DNA of 64,000 nucleotides from NCBI GenBank assembly GCA_947459205.1, contig CANHCR010000002.1:50321-114320 (forward strand), written 5' to 3'. The translations under genes and the position numbers were made by a program. Shown piece by piece: positions 1 to 7,299 of this stretch. The notes beneath the pieces were generated by a model. That model worked only from the letters and a program-made list of their open reading frames with translations, did not search any database and was not told the DNA's origin. The stretch's first letter is position 1; each line of letters starts with the position of its first letter. Source of the stretch: Caryophanales bacterium. Lineage in GTDB: Bacteria > Bacillota > Bacilli > Paenibacillales > CANHCR01.

Positions 1-358
1 AATCACCTAGTAAACGAATATCATAGGTTTGCCGTAGTTCCCTTATCCGCCAATTTGCTTCTGAATGACTTAACATTGGTGCGCATTTCATAAAAAGCGA
101 TACACTACGTTCATCTGCATCATCATGTTCCAGAATATAAAATAAGTCGACAAGCCCTTTGTGAACGGATTCATCATTCGCTCCAAAAACTTCTCTGACT
201 CTTTCATATAAATCATCTTTATAATCAAGACTAAATAATTTATGTAGCGATTCACTAAGGCAAGTTGTGGTTCGCATACCTAGATTTCTTGTTGCACCAG
301 CACCCCAAAAGATAACTGTTTTCGGCCAAGTCGGATTGTAACTAGTAAACTCTGTCAT
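1..358 (-). CDS. SIR2-like domain protein, partial (C-terminus off the left edge)
   Basis: An open frame starts at the ATG at 358 and runs off the window, giving about 119 residues. Near the N-terminus it reads TVIFWGAGATRNLGMRTT. This fits the glycine-rich NAD-binding start of SIR2-like folds, where GAGxS/T is followed by a short G-x-P/R-T-T segment. In bacteria such proteins are often NAD-depleting effectors of phage defence, but the domain that would show this lies outside the window. An AAGG element sits about 10 bases before the ATG. The gene begins 5 bases after the stop of the 143-residue ORF upstream, so the two look co-transcribed. The SIR2 reading rests on this one motif; a different Rossmann-like protein is possible. 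Confidence 0.5.
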   Translation of the reverse strand, partial: MTEFTSYNPTWPKTVIFWGAGATRNLGMRTTTCLSESLHKLFSLDYKDDLYERVREVFGANDESVHKGLVDLFYILEHDDADERSVSLFMKCAPMLSHSEANWRIRELRQTYDIRLLGD

Positions 359-363
359 CTCAT

Positions 364-795
364 TCAAGCCTTCATTTGAATTTTAGCAATTCGAATCGAG
401 TGCACTCTGGAATTATGTAGGATTGAAAAGATCGTCCCAATCTCCACTACAAAGCAAGCTTTTAGCTTTCTGAAAAAGATTTCTTGCATAATCCCTACAA
501 ACTGCTGCGGAATTTGAATCTTCGTCTCTTTATTCACCAGTCTACCAAGGTATGAATCTTGCATACTTACATTTTGACTAAATTGATTCTGATCACACCA
601 TTTTACAAACAAATTATAATTATCTTTTACATTGCAAAAAGGACTAGATGTGAATCCAGCTACTCCGACAATCGTGCACTCCATCGGGTAATTGTTAGTG
701 TCATTGTAGATTAGTTCTTTCACCGTAGCCTCTATGAAATATTTTCTCGTTCTTATTCTATCTTTGACTCGGGTAATTCGTTTTTTCGTTGACAT
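364..795 (-). CDS. Hypothetical protein, partner of the SIR2-like gene
   Basis: A 143-residue protein with a strong GAGGAG ribosome binding site 8 bases before its ATG. I do not recognise the family. It has a very basic N-terminus (about ten Lys/Arg in the first 20 residues), a central stretch with several Phe/Asn residues, and a hydrophobic segment near residues 110-125 that is too mixed for a clear membrane helix. It lies 5 bases upstream of the SIR2-like gene in the same direction, so a two-gene unit is likely. If the downstream gene is a defence effector, this could be its sensor or a nucleic-acid-binding partner. That is inference from position only. Confidence 0.55.
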   Translation of the reverse strand: MSTKKRITRVKDRIRTRKYFIEATVKELIYNDTNNYPMECTIVGVAGFTSSPFCNVKDNYNLFVKWCDQNQFSQNVSMQDSYLGRLVNKETKIQIPQQFVGIMQEIFFRKLKACFVVEIGTIFSILHNSRVHSIRIAKIQMKA

Positions 796-1296
796 TAATT
801 TATCTCCTCAAGCAAAAATTCCAATCACTAATTCGCCAACAATAACATTCTAAACTACTAGGATATACAAATAATGTCCATATAGTAAAGAAATCTAAGA
901 AGAATTCTTTAGTTGTTGATTATAGTAACGTGTCGACAATAAGATGTATTTCCAGCAGTGTTTTACTGGTTCAAATTACCTGTGAACAGTTTCTTAACTC
1001 CATGTTATGAAGAGTATCATATGTGTTTGAAATCCATTCCAGAAAAGATTCCATTGTTTTTCCCTTCACACAAAGCATCCAACCAACCTTCAATGTCAGT
1101 TGTCGTTTTCTCCAGTTGATTTGCATAAAATCACGAGATAATTACTATTTAAGTTCCGAAAATTATAATTCTCCATAATTGAGGATAAATCCTGCTAATT
1201 GCCGATAATATGTAAAATAATTAGCATCACCCATAAAACTCAATCACCAACGCCTCAAATTTTCGAGTCTTCTGTTCACTGATCTCGAAGTCCATA
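796..1296. other. AT-rich stretch without a convincing gene
   Basis: About 500 bases of AT-rich DNA. The only protein-like stretch is a 51-codon minus-strand frame at 971-1126 (begins MQINWRKRQLTLKV, ends NMELRNCSQVI). It has no ribosome binding site, and a competing frame over the same bases is also open for about 35 codons. I read it as a gene remnant rather than a gene. No clear promoter or terminator was seen. Confidence 0.4.
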
Positions 1297-1563
1297 CTAA
1301 AAATCGAGCATCACCTTCGCAAGTTCGTAAGTCTCCGGACTCTTCTTACCGGCTCTCTCTAAGCAGATGGTCCACATCTTTTTGACTACACGCTCGACTT
1401 TCACTTCGTCATACTCTTCAAGCACCGCCAGCAAATAATTGTATAACGCATAAAACGGCAAATTCGGCGAAACCTCAAATAAACTTCTCATGTTGTATCG
1501 GGCTAAATATTTGACGATTAATATTTTCATGTCTTCTTCACAACCATCGAGCACCTCGATCAT
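1297..1563 (-). CDS. Hypothetical protein, C-terminus cut short by a 2-base deletion
   Basis: A minus-strand frame of 88 residues from the ATG at 1563; a TTG at 1599 would add 12 residues but neither start has a good ribosome binding site. The protein begins MIEVLDGCEEDMKILIVKY and looks all-helical with many charged residues. I do not recognise the family. Directly after its stop, another frame reads on with a stretch containing EQKTRKFEALVIEFYG. That matches the end of the degenerate copy at 1847-2151, which continues without a break through the same point. Compared with that copy, two bases are missing at about 1295, so this protein has lost roughly 20 C-terminal residues. Confidence 0.5.
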   Translation of the reverse strand: MIEVLDGCEEDMKILIVKYLARYNMRSLFEVSPNLPFYALYNYLLAVLEEYDEVKVERVVKKMWTICLERAGKKSPETYELAKVMLDF

Positions 1564-1599
1564 CACGCGGAATGAAAGATGAAGTCCATTGACGCTCAA

Positions 1600-1846
1600 T
1601 TTTCATAGCACAATGAAACTAAAACATCGACTAACTCATCGAACCTACCAGGAAGTCTTTTCTGTTTTGAGTTGTCGATTTACTGCAGTAATATCGACAA
1701 ATTCTTTGATTTTATTTTTCATTTCACGATTACTTGAATAGAGTTGACCTTGTCCCAAATTGTAAGAGAGAGAACACAGTCTTGGTGCCAAATGTGCCAA
1801 CGACACATTGCGCCTGTCGAATGAAATCATGGGTTCACTGCTTCAT
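1600..1846. other. Non-coding or remnant stretch between two related ORFs
   Basis: Lies between the truncated ORF and its degenerate copy. A minus-strand frame of 61 codons (1645-1830) covers most of it and contains the charged segment NREMKNKIKEF. It has no convincing ribosome binding site and resembles nothing I know. It may be the remnant of a third gene. Confidence 0.3.
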
Positions 1847-2151
1847 TTAATAATCCAACAAAATCCGCTCAAACTTACGAGTCTTTTCAACATCCAATTC
1901 AGTATTCATGTAAAAATCTCGCATCACAACGGCCATTTCATACGTGGCCCGGCCCTTCGCACCGACTTGCTCGAGGCAAAATTCCTAGTACTTAAGTGCA
2001 AAACGCTCAACTATGACCAGATTAAAATATTACTACTGTTTATTAGGAAAATCTGTAGAGACGAAAAACATCTCGCACACGTCATACTCGACTAAATAAT
2101 AGACAATTAATATTGAACATCCTCACAAGGCGAATCAAACGCCTCTAGCAT
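1847..2151 (-). pseudogene. Degenerate copy of the 1297-1563 gene
   Basis: Read on the minus strand from the ATG at 2151, the sequence starts MLEAFDSPCEDVQY and then meets two stops. The matching start of the intact relative is MIEVLDGCEEDMKI. The far end reads YEMAVVMRDF and then EKTRKFERILLDY before a stop at 1847, matching YELAKVMLDF and EQKTRKFEAL of the relative. The middle shows only weak similarity with frame changes. The similarity at both ends and the equal spacing show a tandem duplicate that has decayed. Its start lies directly behind a tRNA-like repeat at 2160-2210. Confidence 0.6.
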
Positions 2152-2159
2152 GATTTGTT

Positions 2160-2210
2160 GCTCTCCCAAACTGAGCCAATCCCCCTTGGTTATTGCCAAT
2201 ATTCACTTTT
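2160..2210 (-). repeat. tRNA 5'-half-like repeat, single copy
   Basis: On the minus strand this reads as a tRNA start: five G, ATT, then GGCTCAGTTTGGGAGAGC, which has the shape of a D-arm. No matching anticodon arm or 3' acceptor follows. The bases upstream of the G run also resemble those upstream of the tRNA-like unit at 8967-9014, so the shared block is longer than a tRNA half. It is the same repeat type found at the other end of the accessory island. Confidence 0.5.
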
Positions 2211-2233
2211 TCGTGCATTCCTGAGACGATTCT

Positions 2234-2340
2234 ATAGCAGTTAAAGTAGTTAGTTCGTCCTGCCAGCTGAGTTACTGTACATAAAAACTGGAGACAACTT
2301 GCGAACGTGTCCAGACGCGATAAACGACTTTAACTGCTAT
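2234..2340. repeat. 107-bp element with perfect 13-bp inverted repeat ends
   Basis: The left end ATAGCAGTTAAAG (2234-2246) and right end CTTTAACTGCTAT (2328-2340) are perfect reverse complements. The interior contains AGTTACTGTACATAAAAACT and a GGAGACAACTTGCGAACGT block. Both the interior and the right end recur at 5361-5442, and parts recur at 4095-4232 and 7300-7430. It has no coding capacity. The form is that of a small non-autonomous inverted-repeat element; no target-site duplication was evident. Confidence 0.6.
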
Positions 2341-2385
2341 GGAGTAAGATGTCGATGCTTGCGGATCGACCTCAAAAATGAATAA

Positions 2386-2814
2386 TCATCCAAGTGCAGT
2401 GATAAACTTATTCGAAGATAGCGACTTTTTCCATCCGGCTTTCAAGATGAAGCTCAATAGATACCCGCGCAATCCTTCAAAGCCTGTATGTTCTAGTGTT
2501 AAAGTCGTTCCACCATCTTCAGCACTCAACTTCCAAGTTACGGTTGTAGGTTGCTTCATCCAGTTCCCTGCAAAAGAATACACAAGAAGTTCCTGCTTAC
2601 TTACTTGCAAAAGTTCACAATGCATACGTCCATCCCAAGAACCTTGAGGTTTCGATACAAACGAGAACTTGAAACCAATCGGCATTTCATCCAAATTTCC
2701 TGGAAGGTCATTTTCCGTGAACCAAGTCGCCAAAGCATGTTTATTTGTCAATGCAAACCAAACTTTATCAATGGTATGGGGATAAAATCGAGTGATAGAA
2801 ATCTTTTTTGCCAT
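2386..2814 (-). CDS. SRPBCC/AHSA1-like domain protein
   Basis: A 142-residue protein of the START-like (AHSA1) superfamily, small single-domain proteins with a hydrophobic cavity and mostly unknown ligands. Features seen: an early ITRFYPHTIDKVWFALT segment, where the Tyr/Phe-x-His-x-hydrophobic-x-x-Val-Trp pattern is typical, then WFTENDL, then TLTLEHTGFEG, and a final helix with GWKKSL. It begins 3 bases after the stop of the ArsR-type regulator, with GAGG 11 bases before the ATG. ArsR plus AHSA1 pairs are common in Firmicutes, the regulator controlling both genes. The ligand cannot be told from sequence. Confidence 0.8.
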   Translation of the reverse strand: MAKKISITRFYPHTIDKVWFALTNKHALATWFTENDLPGNLDEMPIGFKFSFVSKPQGSWDGRMHCELLQVSKQELLVYSFAGNWMKQPTTVTWKLSAEDGGTTLTLEHTGFEGLRGYLLSFILKAGWKKSLSSNKFITALG

Positions 2815-2817
2815 TTA

Positions 2818-3147
2818 TTATTCATCCTCTGAAAATTTGTCTAAGAATCGACCCAGTTCATCTAACTTGTCTGTCCACAACGGCTCAAACATTTGAATCC
2901 ACTGATTGACGCCCTGCAAAGCATGTCCTTGTAATTTGCAACGTGTTTCTCTACCTAACTTACTCATCGAAATTAAACCGGCATCTTTCAAAACTTGTAA
3001 ATGCTTCACAACTGCATTTCGACTTAGGGGAAAATGGTTGCAAAGTGATGCAATCGAATGTTCCCCAATCATTAACACTTCCAGTAGTTTTCTTCTTGTA
3101 CGATCACCGATTGCAAAAAACACATCCGTCTCACTCTCTATCTGCAT
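2818..3147 (-). CDS. ArsR-family transcriptional repressor
   Basis: A winged-helix regulator of 109 residues from the ATG at 3147, which has a GAGGT site 9 bases upstream; the GTG at 3156 sits too close to that site. Residues 10-75 carry the ArsR fold: FFAIGDRTRRKLLEVL, the recognition helix region SRNAVVKHLQVLKDAGLI, and the wing LGRETRCKL. No metal-binding Cys pair is present in the DNA-binding helix, so it is not an arsenic or metal sensor of the classic type. It resembles the SdpR-like subgroup paired with AHSA1 proteins. Likely autoregulated through the inverted repeat just upstream. Confidence 0.85.
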   Translation of the reverse strand: MQIESETDVFFAIGDRTRRKLLEVLMIGEHSIASLCNHFPLSRNAVVKHLQVLKDAGLISMSKLGRETRCKLQGHALQGVNQWIQMFEPLWTDKLDELGRFLDKFSEDE

Positions 3148-3166
3148 GGTTGTCACACCTCAATTA

Positions 3167-3184
3167 TAACACCATTAAGTGTTA
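3167..3184 (-). promoter_or_regulatory. Probable ArsR operator
   Basis: TAACAC (3167-3172) and GTGTTA (3179-3184) form a perfect 6-bp inverted repeat with a 6-bp spacer, 20 bases upstream of the regulator start. A second TAACAC lies at 3200-3205, followed by a degenerate partner GGTTAT. Position and form suit binding of the ArsR dimer; the assignment is inferred. Confidence 0.5.
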
Positions 3185-3232
3185 ATTTTTATCATAATAT
3201 AACACTCATGATGGTTATGTCAATGAAAGCAC

Positions 3233-3262
3233 AAAAAAAACGTGACCGCGTTCGTCACGTTT
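3233..3262 (-). terminator. Rho-independent terminator behind fic
   Basis: AACGTGAC (3239-3246) pairs with GTCACGTT (3254-3261) around a 7-base loop. On the minus strand the stem is followed by eight T. Confidence 0.75.
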
Positions 3263-3296
3263 ATAAATCAACTCATATTATTAAGAGTATCTACAA

Positions 3297-4025
3297 TTAC
3301 TTTATCATACATAGATATCGAACGAGTTGCTCATCCTCAAGAACAGCAATCATATCGGTAAACAAATGAAGATCTTGATGAACAGCATATTCTTCCAGTG
3401 CATTAAAATACTCAAGCCTTGATTCTTTTTTGATTGAAATTGGCAAAAAACCATTTACCATCAACTGATAATTCATAATCAACCGAGATGTTCTACCGTT
3501 CCCGTCCGCAAACGGATGAATTCGCACAAATTCAGCATGTGTCCAAGCAGCAAGTTCAATGACATTTTCAAACGTTTTTTGTTCTAAATCAAAATAAAAA
3601 CCTTTGATTTGACGGTACATTTCATTTGGTGAAGGCGGAGTATGTGCAGCTCCAGATATGTATACATCAACATTCCGGTAAACTCCACCGATCATTATGT
3701 TTTCCATTAAAATAGCATGAATATCTTTGATAATATCTTCATTTAAAGGACGTTGTTCATTGATACACTTTTTCACATATTGAAAAGCTTTATTATGGTT
3801 CACAACCTCATACAGCTCACGTAATTGTTTTCCACCAACGGAAATCCCTTCTTCAAGAACAACTTTTGTCTCAAGTAGCGTAAGAGTATTGCCCTCAATT
3901 GCCGTAGAATGATGGGTGTATTCGACATCAAAAGCCTGAGAATAACTATTGACTGTATAATCCGAAAGCAAATATTTCATCTTATCATATTTACGTTTTT
4001 TGCTTAATAACTCTTGATAATTCAA
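3297..4025 (-). CDS. Fic family protein (AMPylase-type)
   Basis: A 242-residue Fic-domain protein that transfers AMP or a related group to target proteins. The core motif is HPFADGNGRTSR (catalytic His first), in a long C-terminal helical domain. Near the N-terminus is TAIEGNTL, the conserved S/T-x-x-x-E-G/N inhibitory helix whose Glu blocks ATP binding, so this is a self-inhibited (class II) form. I prefer the TTG at 4025 because GAGGTG lies 6 bases before it; a GTG at 4034 overlaps that site. It stands alone between repeats, with its own terminator. Targets cannot be predicted. Confidence 0.85.
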   Translation of the reverse strand: MNYQELLSKKRKYDKMKYLLSDYTVNSYSQAFDVEYTHHSTAIEGNTLTLLETKVVLEEGISVGGKQLRELYEVVNHNKAFQYVKKCINEQRPLNEDIIKDIHAILMENIMIGGVYRNVDVYISGAAHTPPSPNEMYRQIKGFYFDLEQKTFENVIELAAWTHAEFVRIHPFADGNGRTSRLIMNYQLMVNGFLPISIKKESRLEYFNALEEYAVHQDLHLFTDMIAVLEDEQLVRYLCMIK

Positions 4026-4094
4026 CGATTTCACCTCGGAATCATTTAACTATTTTTAAATTCATTCACATTATAGACCATTTGGAGTCAAATG

Positions 4095-4232
4095 TGCACA
4101 AAAAAGACGCCCAGACTGCAATATGTAGACCGAACGCCGATTTCACAATTCCAATTATGCAACCACTGTGGTTTGCACTAATGCTATAAAGCAATACGCT
4201 CTGCCGTGTTAACTACTTTAACTGCTATAAAA
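4095..4232. repeat. Dispersed repeat, long variant (copy 1)
   Basis: Shares a chain of blocks with 7300-7430: AAAAAAGACGCCCAG, then CGAACGCC, ACAATTCCAATTA, TTTGCACTAATG and GCAATACG. It ends with CTACTTTAACTGCTAT, the same end sequence as the 107-bp element at 2234-2340. It fills the space between fic and the next gene pair. Confidence 0.5.
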
Positions 4233-4238
4233 TTAGTA

Positions 4239-4610
4239 TTATACCCGTGACAAACAATTTTCAGACGAAAAAACATTCCGCATTTTAAACTCCGCCGGAC
4301 TTTCCGCAAGATACACTAATCTCAATAAATCCGGTGGATTCCCCACAAAATACGGATCCTTCAAATAGTATTTCGAGTCGAACACCCATACAGGAATTTG
4401 CAAACCTGACTCACGCGCGAGTTTGTGGACTGCTGATGCAATAAGAGCAAGAGTACAATCATCTAAAGAAAGTCGGTCTGCCGACTCATTTATCATCTCA
4501 ATTTTTTCCACTTTTTCCGCAACATAAAAAGCGTCTAAAAACATCGACCACGCGAATGTAAAATCTCTTCCAACGCTCAGATACTGATTGATAATCGATA
4601 CCATATTCAT
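4239..4610 (-). CDS. Small partner of the nucleotidyltransferase, antitoxin-like
   Basis: A 123-residue helical protein. The start overlaps the stop of the preceding nucleotidyltransferase as ATGA (4607-4610), so translation is coupled. The N-terminal half is predicted helical; the C-terminal part contains LQIPVWVFDSKYYLKDPYF and then SPAEFKMRNVFSSENCLSRV. The ending P-x-E-F-x-x-R-N-V/I-F-x-S-x-N-x-L-S-R is one I associate with small proteins encoded beside DUF6036-type nucleotidyltransferases. Function is unproven. Whether it is antitoxin or toxin activator is inference from the pairing. Confidence 0.55.
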   Translation of the reverse strand: MNMVSIINQYLSVGRDFTFAWSMFLDAFYVAEKVEKIEMINESADRLSLDDCTLALIASAVHKLARESGLQIPVWVFDSKYYLKDPYFVGNPPDLLRLVYLAESPAEFKMRNVFSSENCLSRV

Positions 4611-5131
4611 GCAAACAATCCCTCCGCAAACGCGACTGTCCTCACACTGAGAAACTTTCGCGGAACATACTTTTCAACAATATCCAGTACGTCAATGTAA
4701 GAATTAAGTTTCAGATGATTTTTAAGAAAAATCGCATCCTCGCGGTCCTTGCTTCCCTCTCTTGCAGCATAGCATTTCATCGCCAAAATATATTCTGCAG
4801 TCGCTGACTGAATTTTTAGATTCGAGTATATTTTCACTTCAACATGTGGTGGATTTGTGTAAATAAACCCCTTGACCCCATCGTTCAACCAATCCTCTTG
4901 TATATTCATTTCCTTGGCAACTTCTTTGGCCATTTGATACAAATCTGTTTTCGGTTGAAAAATCGCATCAACATCGCGCGTGTATCCTCGACTTCCGAAC
5001 ACTAGACACATGGATGCGCCACCGAAAATGATAATTTCACCGTGCTCGTCGGCTTGAGCTAATCTTTGATTTAATTTTTCGAAACAAGCCAGCATCAGTT
5101 GTTTATCTAAATTCACATCTTTGTTCATCAT
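4607..5131 (-). CDS. DUF6036-type nucleotidyltransferase
   Basis: About 174 residues from the ATG at 5131 (GTG at 5143 and ATG at 5128 are alternatives; the ribosome binding site does not decide). The fold marker is IIIFGGASMCLVFGSRGYTR followed by DVD. This is the G-G-x...R-x-T-x-D-V-D pattern of minimal nucleotidyltransferases, with two metal-binding Asp. Further on are KIQSATAEYILAMKCYAARE and KDREDAIFL, also typical of this group. Many relatives are toxins of two-gene modules that modify tRNA or protein. The overlapping small gene supports that, without proving it. Confidence 0.75.
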   Translation of the reverse strand: MMNKDVNLDKQLMLACFEKLNQRLAQADEHGEIIIFGGASMCLVFGSRGYTRDVDAIFQPKTDLYQMAKEVAKEMNIQEDWLNDGVKGFIYTNPPHVEVKIYSNLKIQSATAEYILAMKCYAAREGSKDREDAIFLKNHLKLNSYIDVLDIVEKYVPRKFLSVRTVAFAEGLFA

Positions 5132-5182
5132 ATCCCCAACCACTCGAAATTTATATTCCTAGTTCAATTATACCCTAAATTG

Positions 5183-5214
5183 AAAAAGAGGTCGACGCAT
5201 TCGCATCAACCTCT
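5183..5214 (-). terminator. Terminator-like hairpin, minus strand
   Basis: On the minus strand AGAGGTTGATGC folds back on GCGTCGACCTCT and is followed by TTTTT. It lies upstream of the nucleotidyltransferase gene and would stop transcripts arriving from the 5532-5978 gene, insulating the pair. Confidence 0.55.
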
Positions 5215-5360
5215 GAATTACGATACTGAAACAATCCCATAAATAGTTACCCAACGGTCTTTTAATTCACTAAATCAACGGACCGCCATTCACCTTATTA
5301 AATCCTAGATTTAATTCTATATATTCTAATCTAGTCATTGCAAAAAACTAGATTTTCTAG

Positions 5361-5442
5361 TCTGCCGTTTGAGCTACTGTACATAAAAACTGGAGACAAC
5401 TTGCGAACGTATACAGCTGCGTTAAACGACTTTAACTGCCAT
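5361..5442. repeat. Dispersed inverted-repeat element, copy lacking the left end
   Basis: Nearly identical to the right three quarters of the 2234-2340 element: GAGCTACTGTACATAAAAAC, the GGAGACAACTTGCGAACGT block, TTAAACGA, and the right end CTTTAACTGCCAT with one change. The left inverted repeat is missing. The rest of the gap (5144-5360 and 5443-5531) holds only AT-rich DNA with short CTAG-containing palindromes, such as ACTAGA-TTT-TCTAGT at about 5347-5361, and no gene. Confidence 0.6.
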
Positions 5443-5531
5443 GAAATATTTTCAATAGATGAAATGGACAAAGTTATCGACAGAAAAACAGATCCAAAAC
5501 AGGGGGAGCGTATCGACAGTCCCCATACCTT

Positions 5532-5978
5532 CTAATTACATAATTTGACTGCTTCCCTAAATGCTTGGGCCAGATTCCCATTGCGTATGGATTTACCGAT
5601 ACAAATCGCGTCTTCTTCGGGATGTTCAAATCCATTTTTCACATTTTTTGACGGCTCAATTTTGTACCCTTCATCAGAATACCATTCTACGCTTATGAAC
5701 CTCATGTTCTGAATTGCTTTTGCATATCCTCTAATCTTAAGAAGTTTCTCAATAACTGATGGCCTTAATTTCCCATTAGGTTCTATGACATTCCACTCAT
5801 CCAATGCGCGAAGTAAATATGATTCTATTTTTTCATCGGAGTACCCTCGATCCAAAACATGATGCATGTCAAGGTCGCAAGTTACTCCTCCCCATTTTTT
5901 TGAAATCCCTCTTGGAATAATAATGATATCTTCATTTGATGTAATGTAAACACTAACCAATTTATATTTATAACCCAC
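5532..5978 (-). CDS. Hypothetical protein, possibly CdiI/DUF1436-like
   Basis: 148 residues from a GTG at 5978 that has AAAGGG 8 bases upstream; a GTG at 5987 is too close to that site. The N-terminal part has short beta-like segments (YKLVSVYITS, IIIIP). The C-terminal part has FISVEWYSDEGYKIEPSK, GFEHPEEDAI and NLAQAFREA. A closing pattern of this kind is what I recall from immunity proteins of contact-dependent inhibition systems, but the resemblance is weak and no toxin gene lies beside it. It stands alone, flanked by repeats. Confidence 0.4.
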   Translation of the reverse strand: MGYKYKLVSVYITSNEDIIIIPRGISKKWGGVTCDLDMHHVLDRGYSDEKIESYLLRALDEWNVIEPNGKLRPSVIEKLLKIRGYAKAIQNMRFISVEWYSDEGYKIEPSKNVKNGFEHPEEDAICIGKSIRNGNLAQAFREAVKLCN

Positions 5979-6023
5979 AACAAACACCCTTTCCGCAAGC
6001 TTAACTTTAATGAGGATTAAGTC

Positions 6024-7238
6024 CTAAATCAACCACACGGGGACCATCAGATTTTGTCGGTCAATAGGTAACAACTCGCGAGAGACACATATCAAATTGC
6101 CTGTACCCATTCGTTTCCCTGTCTTCTCAAGTGCCTTGAAATGTCGAATCGCATCTGCTTTTGGCGTCCCAGACTTCTTCACCTCTATCGGATATAACAC
6201 ATCGTTCTTCTCGATCATTAAATCGATTTCCTTGCCATCTGTATCACGGTAGTAAAACAACGGAGGCCGCTTGCCAGCATTCAAAAAACTTTTGTAAATC
6301 TCGCTAACGACATACGTCTCAAAAAACGCTCCCGACATCGCCGAAACCTCAAGTGACTCAGGATTCGTCCACCTTGTCAACCACGCACAAAGTCCAGTGT
6401 CCATAAAATATAGCCGTGGCGATTTCACGATCCGTTTCAACGCATTATTGAAATACGGTTCAATCAAAATCACAATTCCAGACGACAATAGCATCGATAG
6501 CCATTGTTTCGCGGTCGGTGAACTGATGCCCACATCTTTTGCTAGTTCCGAGTAGTTTAATAGTTGTCCCGTTCGTGCAGCACAGGCAGTCATAAACCGC
6601 AAAAATGCCAATTCATCTCCAACCTGCGTCAATTCGCGAATATCACGCTGTAAATACGTATTGACGTACGAAGAGTAGAAAAGTTCGATGTCCTGTTCCG
6701 TTTCATAAAGTGCCGGCATCGAACCTTTGTGGATTCGTTTGAAAATCTCTTGAACATTCATTTCTTTGGCGGTTTTTAATTTATCTGATAATGAATCAAA
6801 ATCAGGCTGATATGCGCCTGTGCTACCTTCTGAAATTTCTGCTTGAGACAGCCCTTGTATGGGAATCACCGCGACTCGACCAGCTAAACTCTCGCTTACA
6901 TTTTTCATCAAATGAAACATCTGCGAACCAGTCAGCCAAAAATCACCTTTTCGCCTATGTTCATCTACATACATTTTTATATATGGCAGTAACTGCGGTG
7001 CATATTGAATTTCATCGATAATAAGTGGTGGTTGATATCGTTGCAAAAAAAGTTCGGGATCGGTCACTGCCAACTCACGAATCACAGGGTTATCTAAAGT
7101 AACATAGGTTCGATCAGATTCAGCCATCGTTCGTAAAAGCGTAGTCTTACCCACTTGTCGCGGTCCAGTTAGTAATAACACTGCATAAGCATGATTTGCA
7201 TTTTGAATCACTTGTTCTAAATGGCGATTGATGAACAT
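6024..7238 (-). CDS. AAA ATPase with DUF4143 domain
   Basis: A 404-residue member of the large, poorly understood AAA/DUF4143 family. Residues 20-40 hold the Walker A GPRQVGKTT; the Walker B is LIIDEIQYAP; sensor 1 lies in WLTGSQ. The C-terminal DUF4143 part carries YFMDTGLCAWL. It also carries a nuclease-like core, EIDLMIE followed by PIEVKKSG, the D...E-x-K pattern of restriction-endonuclease folds. The ATG has GAGGTG 6 bases upstream. It lies divergent from a second ATPase of the same general family, separated by a repeat. No substrate is known for this family. Confidence 0.85.
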   Translation of the reverse strand: MFINRHLEQVIQNANHAYAVLLLTGPRQVGKTTLLRTMAESDRTYVTLDNPVIRELAVTDPELFLQRYQPPLIIDEIQYAPQLLPYIKMYVDEHRRKGDFWLTGSQMFHLMKNVSESLAGRVAVIPIQGLSQAEISEGSTGAYQPDFDSLSDKLKTAKEMNVQEIFKRIHKGSMPALYETEQDIELFYSSYVNTYLQRDIRELTQVGDELAFLRFMTACAARTGQLLNYSELAKDVGISSPTAKQWLSMLLSSGIVILIEPYFNNALKRIVKSPRLYFMDTGLCAWLTRWTNPESLEVSAMSGAFFETYVVSEIYKSFLNAGKRPPLFYYRDTDGKEIDLMIEKNDVLYPIEVKKSGTPKADAIRHFKALEKTGKRMGTGNLICVSRELLPIDRQNLMVPVWLI

Positions 7239-7299
7239 AGCACACCTCGGTTATTTTAAAGTGCAGATTTATTATAAACGATTTTCTGAAGTTATTCCA

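Noticed and set aside
2378-3185. Several plus-strand frames opposite the ArsR/AHSA1 pair
   Set aside because: Both minus-strand genes have family motifs and ribosome binding sites; the plus frames have neither.
5338-5535. 65-codon plus-strand frame
   Set aside because: It covers a dispersed repeat and ends in the antisense of the next gene; the repeat copies elsewhere do not keep the frame.
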